Assembly: GCF_004912145.1 (NCBI RefSeq)
Contig: NZ_STGT01000005.1
Span: 248,001 to 312,000, forward strand
Origin: Peteryoungia rhizophila
Lineage (GTDB): Bacteria > Pseudomonadota > Alphaproteobacteria > Rhizobiales > Rhizobiaceae
Length of the DNA: 64,000 nucleotides
Direction of reading: 5' to 3'
Shown: positions 54,250 through 63,033 of the stretch, one piece after another
Numbering within the stretch: the stretch's first letter is position 1
Layout of the letters: every line of letters starts with the position of its first letter
Position numbers and translations under genes: made by a program
The notes under the pieces: generated by a model
Database searches by the model: none
Told to the model about the DNA's origin: nothing
The model's input: the letters and a program-made list of their open reading frames with translations, nothing else

Positions 54250-54540
54250 ATGTCCAGACATCTCTATTCCATCGGCGACACAGTGACGCTGAAAGATGGC
54301 CCCGTTCGCCTCGCCCGCAGCAATGGCGCCTGCAAGGTGCTGGCAACGCTCCCCGAGACCGGCGGAAGCCGCCAGTACCGGGTTCGCTTCGAAAGCGAGA
54401 GCTTCGACCGTTGCATCGCCGAAACCGACATTGATCCCAGCCGCAGCAAGACATCTGCGCGGGCACCGGCTCCTGCAAACACCCCGAAAAAGGAAAGCAC
54501 ATCATGGCTAAAGGCCAACAGCGTTCGAACCGCGAAGTAA
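54250..54540 (+). CDS. Hypothetical 96-residue protein
   Basis: I do not recognise the family. The N-terminal 60 residues look folded: HLYSIGDTVTLKDG, then VLATLPETGG and YRVRFESESFDRCIAETDI, suggesting a small beta barrel of SH3 or KOW-like type. Residues 60-96 are Ala/Pro/Lys-rich and probably disordered. ATG 54250 follows AGGAGATCCCC. It overlaps the next small gene by 37 nt. A role in nucleic-acid binding is possible but unsupported. Confidence 0.7.
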   Translation: MSRHLYSIGDTVTLKDGPVRLARSNGACKVLATLPETGGSRQYRVRFESESFDRCIAETDIDPSRSKTSARAPAPANTPKKESTSWLKANSVRTAK

Positions 54541-54641
54541 GAAAGCCGAAGCAGGACAAGGCCAAGCCGTCCGCAGCCCCGGTTTCCACCTTCACGACCC
54601 AGATCAAGAATGCCGAGGCGGCTTCCCCCAAGAAGCGCTGA
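54504..54641 (+). CDS. Small basic protein of 45 residues, unknown function
   Basis: The frame begins MAKGQQRSNREVRKPKQDK and ends NAEAASPKKR, with a Ser/Thr/Phe patch VSTFTTQ in the middle. The ATG is preceded by AAGGAAAG at good spacing, and the stop is followed 9 nt later by a strong terminator, so this is a convincing gene despite its size. The composition (about 11 Lys/Arg, no Cys or Trp) suggests an unstructured nucleic-acid or ribosome-associated peptide. I recall similar short MAKGQQRSNRE proteins in rhizobia but no assigned role. Confidence 0.75.
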   Translation: MAKGQQRSNREVRKPKQDKAKPSAAPVSTFTTQIKNAEAASPKKR

Positions 54642-54650
54642 GAAAGCAAG

Positions 54651-54689
54651 GCCCGGACCCCTCGCAGAGGTCTGTCCGGGCGACTTTTT
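54651..54689 (+). terminator. Rho-independent terminator after the small-protein pair
   Basis: GCCCGGAC pairs with GTCCGGGC around a 15-nt loop, which itself can form a CCTC/GAGG stem, and is followed by GACTTTTT. Confidence 0.85.
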
Positions 54690-54750
54690 CCCTCCGGTGC
54701 AGGTGCCTTACCCTCCGCATTGACCTTTCCCTTTTGGGCGAAGATGCGCT

Positions 54751-55416
54751 ATGGGCTGGCCCATGACTTCGACCTCTTTCACCCTTCTGCTCGGCGGCAG
54801 CCTGACCGTCACTGATCGTCTGCGCGCGCTGACCGAAGGAAGCCGCGTAATCGCGGCTGACAGCGGCATGCGCCATGCGGTGGATATCGGCGTCACACCC
54901 GAGCTCTGGGTCGGCGATTTCGACAGCAGCGATGCCGCCCTGATCGCGCGCTTTCCAAATGTCGAGCGACGAACCTACCCGGCCGCCAAGGCCGTCACCG
55001 ACGGGGAGATCGCGGTTGCCGAAGCAATCGCACGCGGCGCCACCCGGCTGATCTTCGCCGGCGCTCTCGGCGGCGAGCGATCCGACCATGCGCTGCAGCA
55101 CTATCTGAACGCGCTGGGCTTGGTCGAAGACGGTTACGAGGTCGTCCTGACCTCCGGCGAGGAAGAAGCCTATCCCTTTGTCGAACAGAGCGAGCTTGCG
55201 CTCGAACTGCCCAAGGGCGCGCTGTTTTCCGTGCTTGGCTTCACCACGCTTGAAGGCCTGACGATCCGCAACGCGCGCTATCCACTTGAGGATTTCCGGT
55301 TGCGCTTCGGCTCGTCGCACACGATATCCAACCTCGCCGAGGGGCCAATCTCGGTCTCGCTTTCCCGTGGCCGGGCCATGCTGCTCGCTCGCCCTTACGA
55401 TTTTTCCGGAGCCTGA
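54751..55416 (+). CDS. thiN: Thiamine pyrophosphokinase
   Basis: This 221-residue enzyme makes thiamine diphosphate from thiamine and ATP. Typical blocks are IAADSGMRHAVDIGVTPELWVGDFDS split over 35-60 (catalytic Asp residues), the FAGALGGERSDHALQH segment around 110-125, and a C-terminal beta domain with SHTISNLAEGPISVSL. The start could be ATG 54751 or ATG 54763. Its position shortly before the thiBPQ thiamine importer is consistent with a salvage pathway: uptake, then pyrophosphorylation. It is followed after 4 nt by an ABC-F gene. Confidence 0.9.
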   Translation: MGWPMTSTSFTLLLGGSLTVTDRLRALTEGSRVIAADSGMRHAVDIGVTPELWVGDFDSSDAALIARFPNVERRTYPAAKAVTDGEIAVAEAIARGATRLIFAGALGGERSDHALQHYLNALGLVEDGYEVVLTSGEEEAYPFVEQSELALELPKGALFSVLGFTTLEGLTIRNARYPLEDFRLRFGSSHTISNLAEGPISVSLSRGRAMLLARPYDFSGA

Positions 55417-55420
55417 AACC

Positions 55421-57250
55421 TTGGCGCCTCCCATTCTGAAACTCGATGACATCCAGCTTTCTTTCGGTGGCACGCCGCTGCTCGCCGGCGCCGACCTGCA
55501 GGTCGAACCGGGTGACCGCATCTGTCTGGTCGGCCGCAACGGCTCGGGCAAATCGACCCTGATGAAGATCGCAGCCGGACTTGTCGAAGCCCAGTCCGGC
55601 GAGGTTTTCCGCCATCCGTCTTCGACGATCCGCTATCTGGAGCAGGCGCCGGATTTCCAAGGCTATTCCACCGTTCAGGCCTATGCCGAAGCAGGTCTGG
55701 GGCCAGGCGACGATCCCTACCGCGTCACCTATCTGCTCGAACATCTCGGCCTCACCGGCCAGGAAGATCCAAAACAGCTCTCCGGCGGAGAGGCTCGTCG
55801 CGCGGCCCTCGCCCGCGTGCTGGCTCCAGAGCCTGACATCATGATGCTGGACGAGCCGACCAACCATCTCGATCTCCCGACGATCGAATGGCTGGAAGGT
55901 GAGCTGTCGAAGAGCCGCAGCGCGCTTGTCCTCATCTCCCACGACCGACGGTTCCTCGAAAAGATCTCGACTGCCACAGTCTGGCTCGATCGCGGCCTCT
56001 CACGTCGGCTCAACAGGGGCTTTGCCCATTTCGAGGAATGGCGCGACCAGGTTCTCGAAGAGGAAGAGATCGAGCAGCACAAGCTCGGTCGCCAGATCGA
56101 GCGTGAGGAACACTGGCTGCGCTATGGCGTGACGGCGCGCCGCAAGCGCAACATGCGCCGCCTCGGCAACCTCCAGTCACTGCGGGCCAATTACCGCGGC
56201 CACAAGGGACCGCAGGGCACGATCCAGGCCTCTGCCACAGAGGGCAAGGAAAGCGGCAAGCTCGTCATCGAGGCCGACAAGATCGCCAAGACCTATGGCG
56301 ACCGCACCATCATTGCGCCATTCTCGATCCGCGTGCATCGCGGCGACTGCATCGGTCTGATCGGTCCGAACGGCGCCGGCAAGACGACGCTGCTCAAGAT
56401 GTTGACAGGCCAGCTGGCACCGGACGAGGGCGTCGTGAAGCTCGGCACCAATCTCGAGATCGCCGTTCTCGACCAGAAGCGCGAGGATCTGAATCCGGAC
56501 GACACTCTCGCCCACTACCTCACCGACGGCCGTGGCGACAACCTCCTGGTCAATGGCGAGCAGAAGCATGTCACCGGCTACATGAAGGACTTTCTCTTCC
56601 AGCCGGAACAGGCCCGCACACCGATCCGCAACCTTTCGGGCGGCGAACGCGCACGTCTGATGCTGGCGCGCATCATGGCCAAGCCCTCGAACCTGCTCAT
56701 TCTCGACGAACCGACCAACGATCTCGACATCGAGACGCTCGACCTGCTGCAGGAAATCGTCGCCGGCTATACCGGCACGGTCATCCTCGTCAGCCATGAC
56801 CGTGACTTCCTCGACCGCACGGTCACCTCGACCATCGCACCTGCCAATCCTGACGCGCCCGATGGCCGTTGGATCGAATATGCCGGCGGCTATTCCGACA
56901 TGCTCGCCCAGCGCAAGGGTGTCGAGGACGAGCGCAAGCGGGCGGAAAAGGCCGAGAAGGTGAAGGTTCTGGAGGCCACCGGCGGCAAGCCGGCCGGCAG
57001 CGCAAACAGCAAGGGCAAGCTCTCCTTCAAGCAGAAATTCGCACTCGAAAACCTGCCGAAGGAGATGGAGAAATCCGAGAAGGAGATCGCCGCCCGCGAA
57101 GCCAAGATGGCTGATCCAAACCTCTTCACCAAGGATCCCCAAACCTTCAACAAGCTTGCTGCCGAACTGGAAAAGCTGCGCGCCGACATCACGCGCATGG
57201 AAGAGGAATGGCTGGAACTCGAAATGCTGCGCGAGGAGTTGGAGGGGTAA
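55421..57250 (+). CDS. ABC-F family ATPase (Uup-like) with C-terminal coiled coil
   Basis: This 609-residue soluble tandem ABC protein acts on the ribosome rather than in transport. NBD1 has GRNGSGKST, LSGGEARRAALAR and DEPTNHLD; a linker (P-site tRNA interaction motif region) spans about 205-310; NBD2 has GPNGAGKTT, LSGGERARLMLAR and DEPTNDLD. A charged coiled-coil tail (about 535-609, ending in a heptad-like MEEEWLELEMLREELE) marks it as Uup-type. The start is TTG 55421, 4 nt after the pyrophosphokinase stop; the upstream open frame is an overlap. Confidence 0.92.
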   Translation: MAPPILKLDDIQLSFGGTPLLAGADLQVEPGDRICLVGRNGSGKSTLMKIAAGLVEAQSGEVFRHPSSTIRYLEQAPDFQGYSTVQAYAEAGLGPGDDPYRVTYLLEHLGLTGQEDPKQLSGGEARRAALARVLAPEPDIMMLDEPTNHLDLPTIEWLEGELSKSRSALVLISHDRRFLEKISTATVWLDRGLSRRLNRGFAHFEEWRDQVLEEEEIEQHKLGRQIEREEHWLRYGVTARRKRNMRRLGNLQSLRANYRGHKGPQGTIQASATEGKESGKLVIEADKIAKTYGDRTIIAPFSIRVHRGDCIGLIGPNGAGKTTLLKMLTGQLAPDEGVVKLGTNLEIAVLDQKREDLNPDDTLAHYLTDGRGDNLLVNGEQKHVTGYMKDFLFQPEQARTPIRNLSGGERARLMLARIMAKPSNLLILDEPTNDLDIETLDLLQEIVAGYTGTVILVSHDRDFLDRTVTSTIAPANPDAPDGRWIEYAGGYSDMLAQRKGVEDERKRAEKAEKVKVLEATGGKPAGSANSKGKLSFKQKFALENLPKEMEKSEKEIAAREAKMADPNLFTKDPQTFNKLAAELEKLRADITRMEEEWLELEMLREELEG

Positions 57251-57273
57251 GGCTGATCTCAAGCACACCGCCT

Positions 57274-57465
57274 TCAGGCCAAACCAATCTGCAGCCACAA
57301 AAACCCGAACCAACATCCGAGCAATAGCGCAAGCCAAATATAGCCGACCTTGTTCTTGTCACTCGGCATATTCCACCGGTTTGTCTTGGTATTCCGTAGA
57401 CCGTATCTGGCATCTATCAAAAGATAGAGGGCTATAGAGATCAAAAACGACGCTATAAACATCAT
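57274..57465 (-). CDS. Possible small membrane protein (63 residues)
   Basis: A short frame encodes two hydrophobic helices (FIASFLISIALYLLI and YIWLALLLGCWFGFLWLQI) joined by a polar loop with RNTKTNRWNMPSDKNK. The composition is much less GC-biased than neighbours and reads like a genuine two-span membrane protein. The ribosome site is weak (AGGGTAGAG). It is convergent with the ABC-F gene. Confidence 0.45.
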   Translation of the reverse strand: MMFIASFLISIALYLLIDARYGLRNTKTNRWNMPSDKNKVGYIWLALLLGCWFGFLWLQIGLA

Positions 57466-57638
57466 GTCTCTACCCTGGCCCTTTGAGGGGCGTGCATCCG
57501 TTTGCTCCCGGTGAGACCTCTTCTCACAGACCGTTTAGCATAGGCACCTTCCAAACTCCCTTGCGCGTGTGCCGATGCGGTCAACTGTCCCCCATCTTGC
57601 ACTCCAAAGCACGGCGCGCTATCTCAAGGTTGCTCTAA

Positions 57639-57731
57639 CGGGGTGCCTTCCGGTTTTCGTGACCGGAATGCTGAGAGGCGTCACGCCAACCCGCGGAACC
57701 TGATCCGGTTAACACCGGCGGAGGGATTAGA
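57639..57731 (+). ncRNA. TPP riboswitch (THI element)
   Basis: The conserved parts are all present: GGGGTGCC, a P3 hairpin (TTCCGGT-TTTCGTG-ACCGGAA), CTGAGAG, then CCCGCGGAACCTGATC and CCGGTTAACACCGGCGGAGGGA. It binds thiamine diphosphate and lies 58 nt before thiB, so uptake is shut off when the vitamin is plentiful. The stretch 57466-57638 before it shows no gene. Confidence 0.95.
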
Positions 57732-57747
57732 CGCGTCGATCGCAAAG

Positions 57748-57786
57748 CGCCCTATCCCGATATCAATTGTTTTTTGGAGGAGGGCG
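57748..57786 (+). promoter_or_regulatory. Shine-Dalgarno-sequestering stem in the thiB leader
   Basis: CGCCCT (57748-57753) is fully complementary to AGGGCG (57781-57786), which overlaps the GGAGGAGGG ribosome site of thiB. This suggests that the riboswitch acts at translation initiation, with a hairpin hiding the ribosome site in one state. It is a pairing prediction only. Confidence 0.5.
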
Positions 57787-57788
57787 TC

Positions 57789-58814
57789 ATGCCGTCATGT
57801 CTATCCGTATTTCTGCGCTCCGGCTTTGCCGCAGCCATTCTGTCCACCGGGCTCGCCATGCCGGCAGCCGCTGCCGACAAGACACTCACCGTCTACACCT
57901 ATGAAAGCTTCGTTTCCGAATGGGGCCCGGGCCCCAAGGTGAAGGAAGCATTCGAGAAGGCCTGCGCCTGCACCGTCGAATTCGTCGGCGTTGCCGATGG
58001 CGTGGCGCTGCTGACGCGTCTCAAGCTGGAAGGCGAGACATCCAAGGCAGACGTCGTGCTCGGGCTCGATACCAATCTCGTTGAGGAAGCCAAGCAGACC
58101 GGCCTGTTTGAAGCAAACGGCGTCGATGCATCCGCCGTGAAACTACCCGGCGGATTCAGCGACGATGTCTTCCTGCCCTATGACTACGGCCATTTCGCCG
58201 TGATCTATGACACCGAGACGATCAAGACCCCGCCGACGAGCCTGAAGGACCTGGTCGAGGGCGACCCGTCCCAGAAGATCGTCATCCAGGATCCACGCAC
58301 CTCGACGCCGGGTCTCGGCCTGCTGCTCTGGGTGAAATCGGTCTATGGCGATGAGTCGCCGGAAGCCTGGGCCAAGCTCAAGGACCGTATTCTGACAGTG
58401 ACGCCGGGCTGGTCGGAAGCCTACGGCCTTTTCACCAAGGGCGAGGCGCCGATGGTGCTCTCCTACACCACTTCGCCGGCCTATCACATGGTCGCCGAAG
58501 AAACTGACCGTTACCAGGCGGCGGAATTCTCCGAGGGCCATTACATTCAGATCGAGGTCGCCGGCCTTCTGAAAAATGCGCCGGAAAAGGAACTGGCCCG
58601 CCAGTTCCTCGCCTTCATGCTTGAGCCCGGCTTCCAGGATACCATCCCGACCAACAACTGGATGATGCCGGTCGCGGCGACGTCAGAGCCTCTGCCAGAC
58701 GCATTCGGCAAGCTGGTCCAGCCTAAGTCGACATTCCTGATGACACCGACGGAAGTCGCCGCCAACAGGCAGGCCTGGATCGACGAATGGCTCAAGGCCA
58801 TGACGCTGAAGTAG
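57789..58814 (+). CDS. thiB: ThiB, periplasmic thiamine-binding protein
   Basis: This 341-residue type II binding protein captures thiamine and its phosphates. The signal peptide is [19 protein letters not shown] followed by a cut near PAAAA (about residue 30). The mature start [17 protein letters not shown] and internal [23 protein letters not shown] and [11 protein letters not shown] are characteristic. ATG 57789 directly follows GGAGGAGGG and is controlled by the TPP riboswitch. thiP starts 6 nt after the stop. Confidence 0.94.
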   Translation: MPSCLSVFLRSGFAAAILSTGLAMPAAAADKTLTVYTYESFVSEWGPGPKVKEAFEKACACTVEFVGVADGVALLTRLKLEGETSKADVVLGLDTNLVEEAKQTGLFEANGVDASAVKLPGGFSDDVFLPYDYGHFAVIYDTETIKTPPTSLKDLVEGDPSQKIVIQDPRTSTPGLGLLLWVKSVYGDESPEAWAKLKDRILTVTPGWSEAYGLFTKGEAPMVLSYTTSPAYHMVAEETDRYQAAEFSEGHYIQIEVAGLLKNAPEKELARQFLAFMLEPGFQDTIPTNNWMMPVAATSEPLPDAFGKLVQPKSTFLMTPTEVAANRQAWIDEWLKAMTLK

Positions 58815-58820
58815 TATCGT

Positions 58821-60482
58821 ATGATCCGCCCGCTACATCAGTCACGACGACAGAGGCTGCCCGCGCTCGCGGGTGGCCTTGTCGTTCTGCTGGTGGTCGC
58901 GGGCTTCGTCGGCGTCGCGCTTGCAGCCCTGCTCGCGGGGCGACTGTCGGGCGGCCTGCTCTCCGCCTTTGCTGATCCCGTCGTCCGTTCGGTTCTGTCA
59001 TTTACGCTCTGGCAGGCCTTCCTTTCCACGATTCTCTCCGTGGGGCTTGCCTTGGCTGTTGCCAGTGCACTCGCGCGCCAGCCGGATTTTCCGGGTCGAA
59101 TCTGGCTGATCCGCCTGATGGCCGTGCCGATGGGTCTGCCGGTCCTGATCGGCGCGCTCGGCCTCATCGGCATCTTCGGCCGCAGCGGCATCGTCAACGA
59201 TGTCCTGACCGAGCTCGGGCTCGCCCAACCCATATCGATTTACGGGCTGACGGGGATTCTGATCGCCCATGTCTTCTTCAACCTGCCGCTAGCCACCCGG
59301 TTGATGCTGTCCGCTCTCGAGCGGGTGCCGGCGGAATACTGGCGCATGTCGGCAAGCCTCGGCTTCTCGCCGCTTTCCACCTTCCGCTTCATCGAGTGGC
59401 CGGTCCTCGCCCGTGTGATCCCCGGGGCAGCGGGCCTGGTCTTTATGTTGTGTGTGACAAGCTTCACCCTCGTGCTGATCTTTGGCGGCGGCCCCGCCGC
59501 GACCACGATCGAGGTCGCTATCTATCAGGCGCTGCGTTTCGACTTCAATCCAGAGCGCGCCGTCTCGCTGGCGCTCCTGCAGATCACCGTGACGGGCATG
59601 ATTCTCGCCGGCCTGAGTCTCCTGCCCGCAGCGTCAGACACCGGCTTGACCAGCGGTCGACGCTTCCCGCGCTTCGACGGACGACGTCCGCTGGTCCGCC
59701 TCGCTGACGGACTGCTCCTGCTGCTTGCCGCTCTCTTCCTCATTCTGCCGCTCGGCCAAGTGGTTGTCTCCGGCCTCCAGGCGGATCTCGCCAGACTTGT
59801 CTCCCAGGCCGCCTTTCAACAGGCCGCTTTGACCAGTCTGGGCGTGGCTCTCGCCGCTGGGCTGATCGCCACACTGCTCGCTTACGGCGTGATCGCCGCG
59901 CGTGCCGAGATCGCCACGACCCGCGCGCAAAACACCGGAAACCGCGTCTTTTCGCTCGCGCTCGCCTCCATATCCTCGCTGGTACTGCTTGTTCCCACCA
60001 GCGTTCTCGCCACCGGCTGGTTCCTGGCTTTGAGACCACGGGGAGAGATCGCGAGCTTCGCGCCCTTCGTCGTCACAGGTATCAATGCGCTCATGGCACT
60101 GCCTTTTGCCGTGCGTGTGCTGGAACCCGCTTTTCGCGAGCACCGGGCGCGTACCGGCAGGCTTGCCGAAAGCCTGGGTCTCTCGGTCGCCCAGCGCCTG
60201 CGCCGCGTCGATTGGCCCGTCCTGAAGCGACCATTGCTGACGGCGCTGGCCTTCGCCATGGCACTCTCGCTCGGTGACCTCGGGGCAGTCGCGCTCTTCG
60301 GCTCCGAGAATATCTCGACCCTGCCCGCCCTTATCTATGCCCGGATGGGCAGCTATCGCAGCACCGATGCCGATGGGCTTGCCCTTATTCTTGGGGTAAT
60401 TTGCCTGGTGCTGGCGCTGATTGGAGCGCCGGGAACACGTGAAACCACGAACAACCGCCGGGAGAGACCCGATGCGCGATGA
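58821..60482 (+). CDS. thiP: ThiP, thiamine ABC transporter permease
   Basis: This 553-residue inner-membrane protein has two fused permease halves (about 12 hydrophobic segments). Two EAA-like coupling loops are visible: VPAEYWRMSASLGFSPLSTFRFIEWP (about 171-196) and RTGRLAESLGLSVAQRLRRVDWP near 440-462. The long form with two BPD_transp_1 domains is normal for ThiP. The gene overlaps thiQ by 11 nt. Confidence 0.94.
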   Translation: MIRPLHQSRRQRLPALAGGLVVLLVVAGFVGVALAALLAGRLSGGLLSAFADPVVRSVLSFTLWQAFLSTILSVGLALAVASALARQPDFPGRIWLIRLMAVPMGLPVLIGALGLIGIFGRSGIVNDVLTELGLAQPISIYGLTGILIAHVFFNLPLATRLMLSALERVPAEYWRMSASLGFSPLSTFRFIEWPVLARVIPGAAGLVFMLCVTSFTLVLIFGGGPAATTIEVAIYQALRFDFNPERAVSLALLQITVTGMILAGLSLLPAASDTGLTSGRRFPRFDGRRPLVRLADGLLLLLAALFLILPLGQVVVSGLQADLARLVSQAAFQQAALTSLGVALAAGLIATLLAYGVIAARAEIATTRAQNTGNRVFSLALASISSLVLLVPTSVLATGWFLALRPRGEIASFAPFVVTGINALMALPFAVRVLEPAFREHRARTGRLAESLGLSVAQRLRRVDWPVLKRPLLTALAFAMALSLGDLGAVALFGSENISTLPALIYARMGSYRSTDADGLALILGVICLVLALIGAPGTRETTNNRRERPDAR

Positions 60483-61215
60483 AGCTTCGACCAGCATCCG
60501 CCTCGACGACGTCCACCTGACGCTGGGGAACCGCTCCTTCCATTTCGACTGCGGCTTCGAGCGCGGACGGATCACAGCCGTCGTCGGCCCCTCGGGCTCC
60601 GGCAAGTCGACACTGCTCAACCTCGTCTCGGGCTTCGAACGGCCGGATAGTGGGCGGATCGAGATCGCCGGTCGCGACGTGACAGATCTGGCGCCGGCAG
60701 AGCGCCCTGTTTCTCTGGTCTTCCAGGACAACAACCTATTTTCCCATCTCGATCTTTTCACAAACATCGGACTCGGCATCCATCCCGCGATGCGCCTCAC
60801 CCCGGCCGATCGCAAGGCGATCTCCGATGCTTTGGAGCGCGTCGGTCTTGCAGGCTATGAGCGTCGCCTGCCGGGCTCGCTCTCTGGCGGCGAAAGGCAA
60901 CGGGTAGCCTTTGCCCGCGCTTTGGTCCGCCACCGCCCCGTCATGCTGCTCGATGAGCCATTTGCAGCGCTCGATCCGGGCTTACGCACAGCGATGGTCG
61001 ACCTGCTCGTGGACCTCCATACCGAGACCAGCGCCACGATTCTCCTCGTCACCCACGATCCGCGCGATGTCGAACGGCTGGCAGACGACGTCGTTTTCAT
61101 CGACGACGGGCATGTGCTCGTAATTACCGATAAGGCCGCCTTCTTCGAGAGGCATGACCTCGCCGCCGTGCAGAACTTCCTCGGTGAGCCCCCCTTTGCG
61201 CGCCAATCGCCTTAA
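60472..61215 (+). CDS. thiQ: ThiQ, thiamine ABC transporter ATP-binding protein
   Basis: This 247-residue ATPase has Walker A GPSGSGKST, signature LSGGERQRVAFARALVR, Walker B VMLLDEPFAALDP and switch His in VTHDPRD. It is short, without a regulatory C-terminal domain, as is usual for ThiQ. ATG 60472 has GGAGAG just upstream inside thiP. It completes the thiBPQ operon; a 222-nt stretch without features follows. Confidence 0.94.
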   Translation: MRDEASTSIRLDDVHLTLGNRSFHFDCGFERGRITAVVGPSGSGKSTLLNLVSGFERPDSGRIEIAGRDVTDLAPAERPVSLVFQDNNLFSHLDLFTNIGLGIHPAMRLTPADRKAISDALERVGLAGYERRLPGSLSGGERQRVAFARALVRHRPVMLLDEPFAALDPGLRTAMVDLLVDLHTETSATILLVTHDPRDVERLADDVVFIDDGHVLVITDKAAFFERHDLAAVQNFLGEPPFARQSP

Positions 61216-61437
61216 TTTGGTCGCCCGCGCCTGCCATGCGCGTCGGGAATAGTTGTTCCTTCGGCAAGACCATTGGTCATTTCCTCCGGCATGACTATCT
61301 TCTGGAGCATGCGGTGTTTTCGCACTATGTGAAGGACTGCCGGATCGATACGAAACGATGTCGGCAGAGGGTAATTGATGCTGCACCCGGCGGTCGGCCA
61401 AATCGGCGATCGTCCGGGGTCAGGGTGAAGGGGCAGG

Positions 61438-62964
61438 ATGCAGTTTTTGAGCCGGAACAGCGCAATGGCTGCCGAAGCGGATCGGCGGCGACGGCCATTC
61501 AGGCTCGCGTCGAGCGTAGCCGTGCTCGTTTCTGTGGGCCTGGCTCTCTCTTCCTGCCAGTCTCTGTTCGAGCAGGCCTATGAGCCATCTGTCGCGCCGT
61601 CCAGCAATCCGCAGATCGTCGACGAGGTCCAGAAAGGTGATCCGCGCGCTCAGATGGGTGCACGTGAACATCCGCGCATCGTGGCTTCCTATGGCGGGGA
61701 ATATTCCGATGCCAAGACCGAGCGCCTCGTCGCGCGCATCGCGGGTGCCCTGACAGCCGTCTCGGAAAACCCGAACCAGTCCTACCGAATCACCATTCTC
61801 AACTCGCCCGCCATCAACGCCTTCGCACTGCCGGGTGGCTATCTCTATGTCACGCGCGGCCTGCTGGCGCTTGCCAATGACGCATCGGAAGTCGCAGCCG
61901 TACTCAGCCACGAAATGGCGCATGTGACCGCCAATCACGGCATCGAACGTCAGCGCCGCGAAGAGGCGGAAGTGATCGCAAGTCGTGTCGTGGCGGAGGT
62001 TCTCTCCAGTGATCTCGCCGGCAAGCAGGCGTTGGCGCGCGGCAAATTACGTCTGGCGGCCTTCTCGCGTCAGCAGGAGCTGCAGGCAGACGTCATCGGC
62101 GTTCGCACGCTTGGCGAGGCCGGCTATGATCCCTATGCCGCCGCCCGCTTCCTCGACTCCATGGCGCGCTACAGCCAGTTCACCTCGGTCGATCCGGATG
62201 CGGACCAGAGCCTGGACTTCCTGTCGAGCCATCCGAACGCGCCGCAGCGCGTCGAGCTCGCCAAGCGTCATGCCCGCGCCTTTGGACCCGAAGGCACCCA
62301 TGGCGAGACGGGTCGCGAGTATTATCTGAATGGTATCGACGGCCTTCTCTACGGCGATAGCCCGCAGGAAGGTTTCGTCCGTGGCCAGACCTTCCTTCAC
62401 GGCCAGCTCGGCATCCGTTTCGATGTGCCCGTCGGTTTCCAGATCGACAACAAGGTCGAAGCCGTCCTTGCCACAGGTCCAGGCGATGTCGCGATCCGGT
62501 TCGACGGCGTGGCGGATAATCAGAAGATCAGCCTACCGAACTACATCTCGAGCGGCTGGGTCACCGGTCTGCTGCCGGACACGATCCGGACGATCACCGT
62601 CAACGGGCTGGAAGCCGCGACCGCACGAGCGTCTGCAGATCGCTGGGACTTCGACATTACCGTCATCCGCATCGGTCCGCAGATCTTCCGCTTCCTGACC
62701 GCAGTGCCGAAGGGTAGTCCAGCGCTGGAAACGACGGCTGCCCAGCTGCGCGCCTCCTTCCGGCGCATCACGCCCCAGGAGGCGGCTTCGCTGAAGCCGC
62801 TGCGCGTCCGTGTGGTGACGGTCGGCGCCAACGACAATATCGGCACCTTGTCTGCCCGGATGATGGGCACCGACCGCAAGCTAGAGCTCTTCCGCATGAT
62901 CAATGCACTGGGTCCAACCTCGAGTGTCAGGCCCGGCACGCGGGTGAAGATCATTTCGGAATGA
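61438..62964 (+). CDS. M48-family metalloprotease lipoprotein (BepA-like)
   Basis: This 508-residue envelope protease has a signal peptide with lipobox LSSC (Cys40), predicting a lipoprotein facing the periplasm. The zinc motif HEMAH is at 158-162, with the third ligand Glu in QQELQAD (about 214). A C-terminal domain from about 300 (GIRFDVPVGFQI, WDFDITVIRIG) ends in a LysM-like stretch (GTLSARMMGTDRKLELFRMIN). BepA-like proteases monitor outer-membrane protein assembly. A terminator follows and also serves rpoH. Confidence 0.9.
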   Translation: MQFLSRNSAMAAEADRRRRPFRLASSVAVLVSVGLALSSCQSLFEQAYEPSVAPSSNPQIVDEVQKGDPRAQMGAREHPRIVASYGGEYSDAKTERLVARIAGALTAVSENPNQSYRITILNSPAINAFALPGGYLYVTRGLLALANDASEVAAVLSHEMAHVTANHGIERQRREEAEVIASRVVAEVLSSDLAGKQALARGKLRLAAFSRQQELQADVIGVRTLGEAGYDPYAAARFLDSMARYSQFTSVDPDADQSLDFLSSHPNAPQRVELAKRHARAFGPEGTHGETGREYYLNGIDGLLYGDSPQEGFVRGQTFLHGQLGIRFDVPVGFQIDNKVEAVLATGPGDVAIRFDGVADNQKISLPNYISSGWVTGLLPDTIRTITVNGLEAATARASADRWDFDITVIRIGPQIFRFLTAVPKGSPALETTAAQLRASFRRITPQEAASLKPLRVRVVTVGANDNIGTLSARMMGTDRKLELFRMINALGPTSSVRPGTRVKIISE

Positions 62965-62987
62965 AATGCCGACCTTCCGACAACAAA

Positions 62988-63018
62988 AAAGCCGGCGCAG
63001 ATGCCGGCTTTATTTTTG
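62988..63018. terminator. Bidirectional terminator between the M48 protease and rpoH genes
   Basis: AAAGCCGGC-GCAGAT-GCCGGCTTT, flanked by A and T runs on the two sides, lies between convergent stops at 62964 and 63034. Confidence 0.92.
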
Positions 63019-63033
63019 TTTTTGAATGTCCAA

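Noticed and set aside
61236..61583. 115-codon frame between thiQ and the M48 protease gene
   Set aside because: Overlaps the protease signal peptide in another frame, has no ribosome site and no recognisable sequence.
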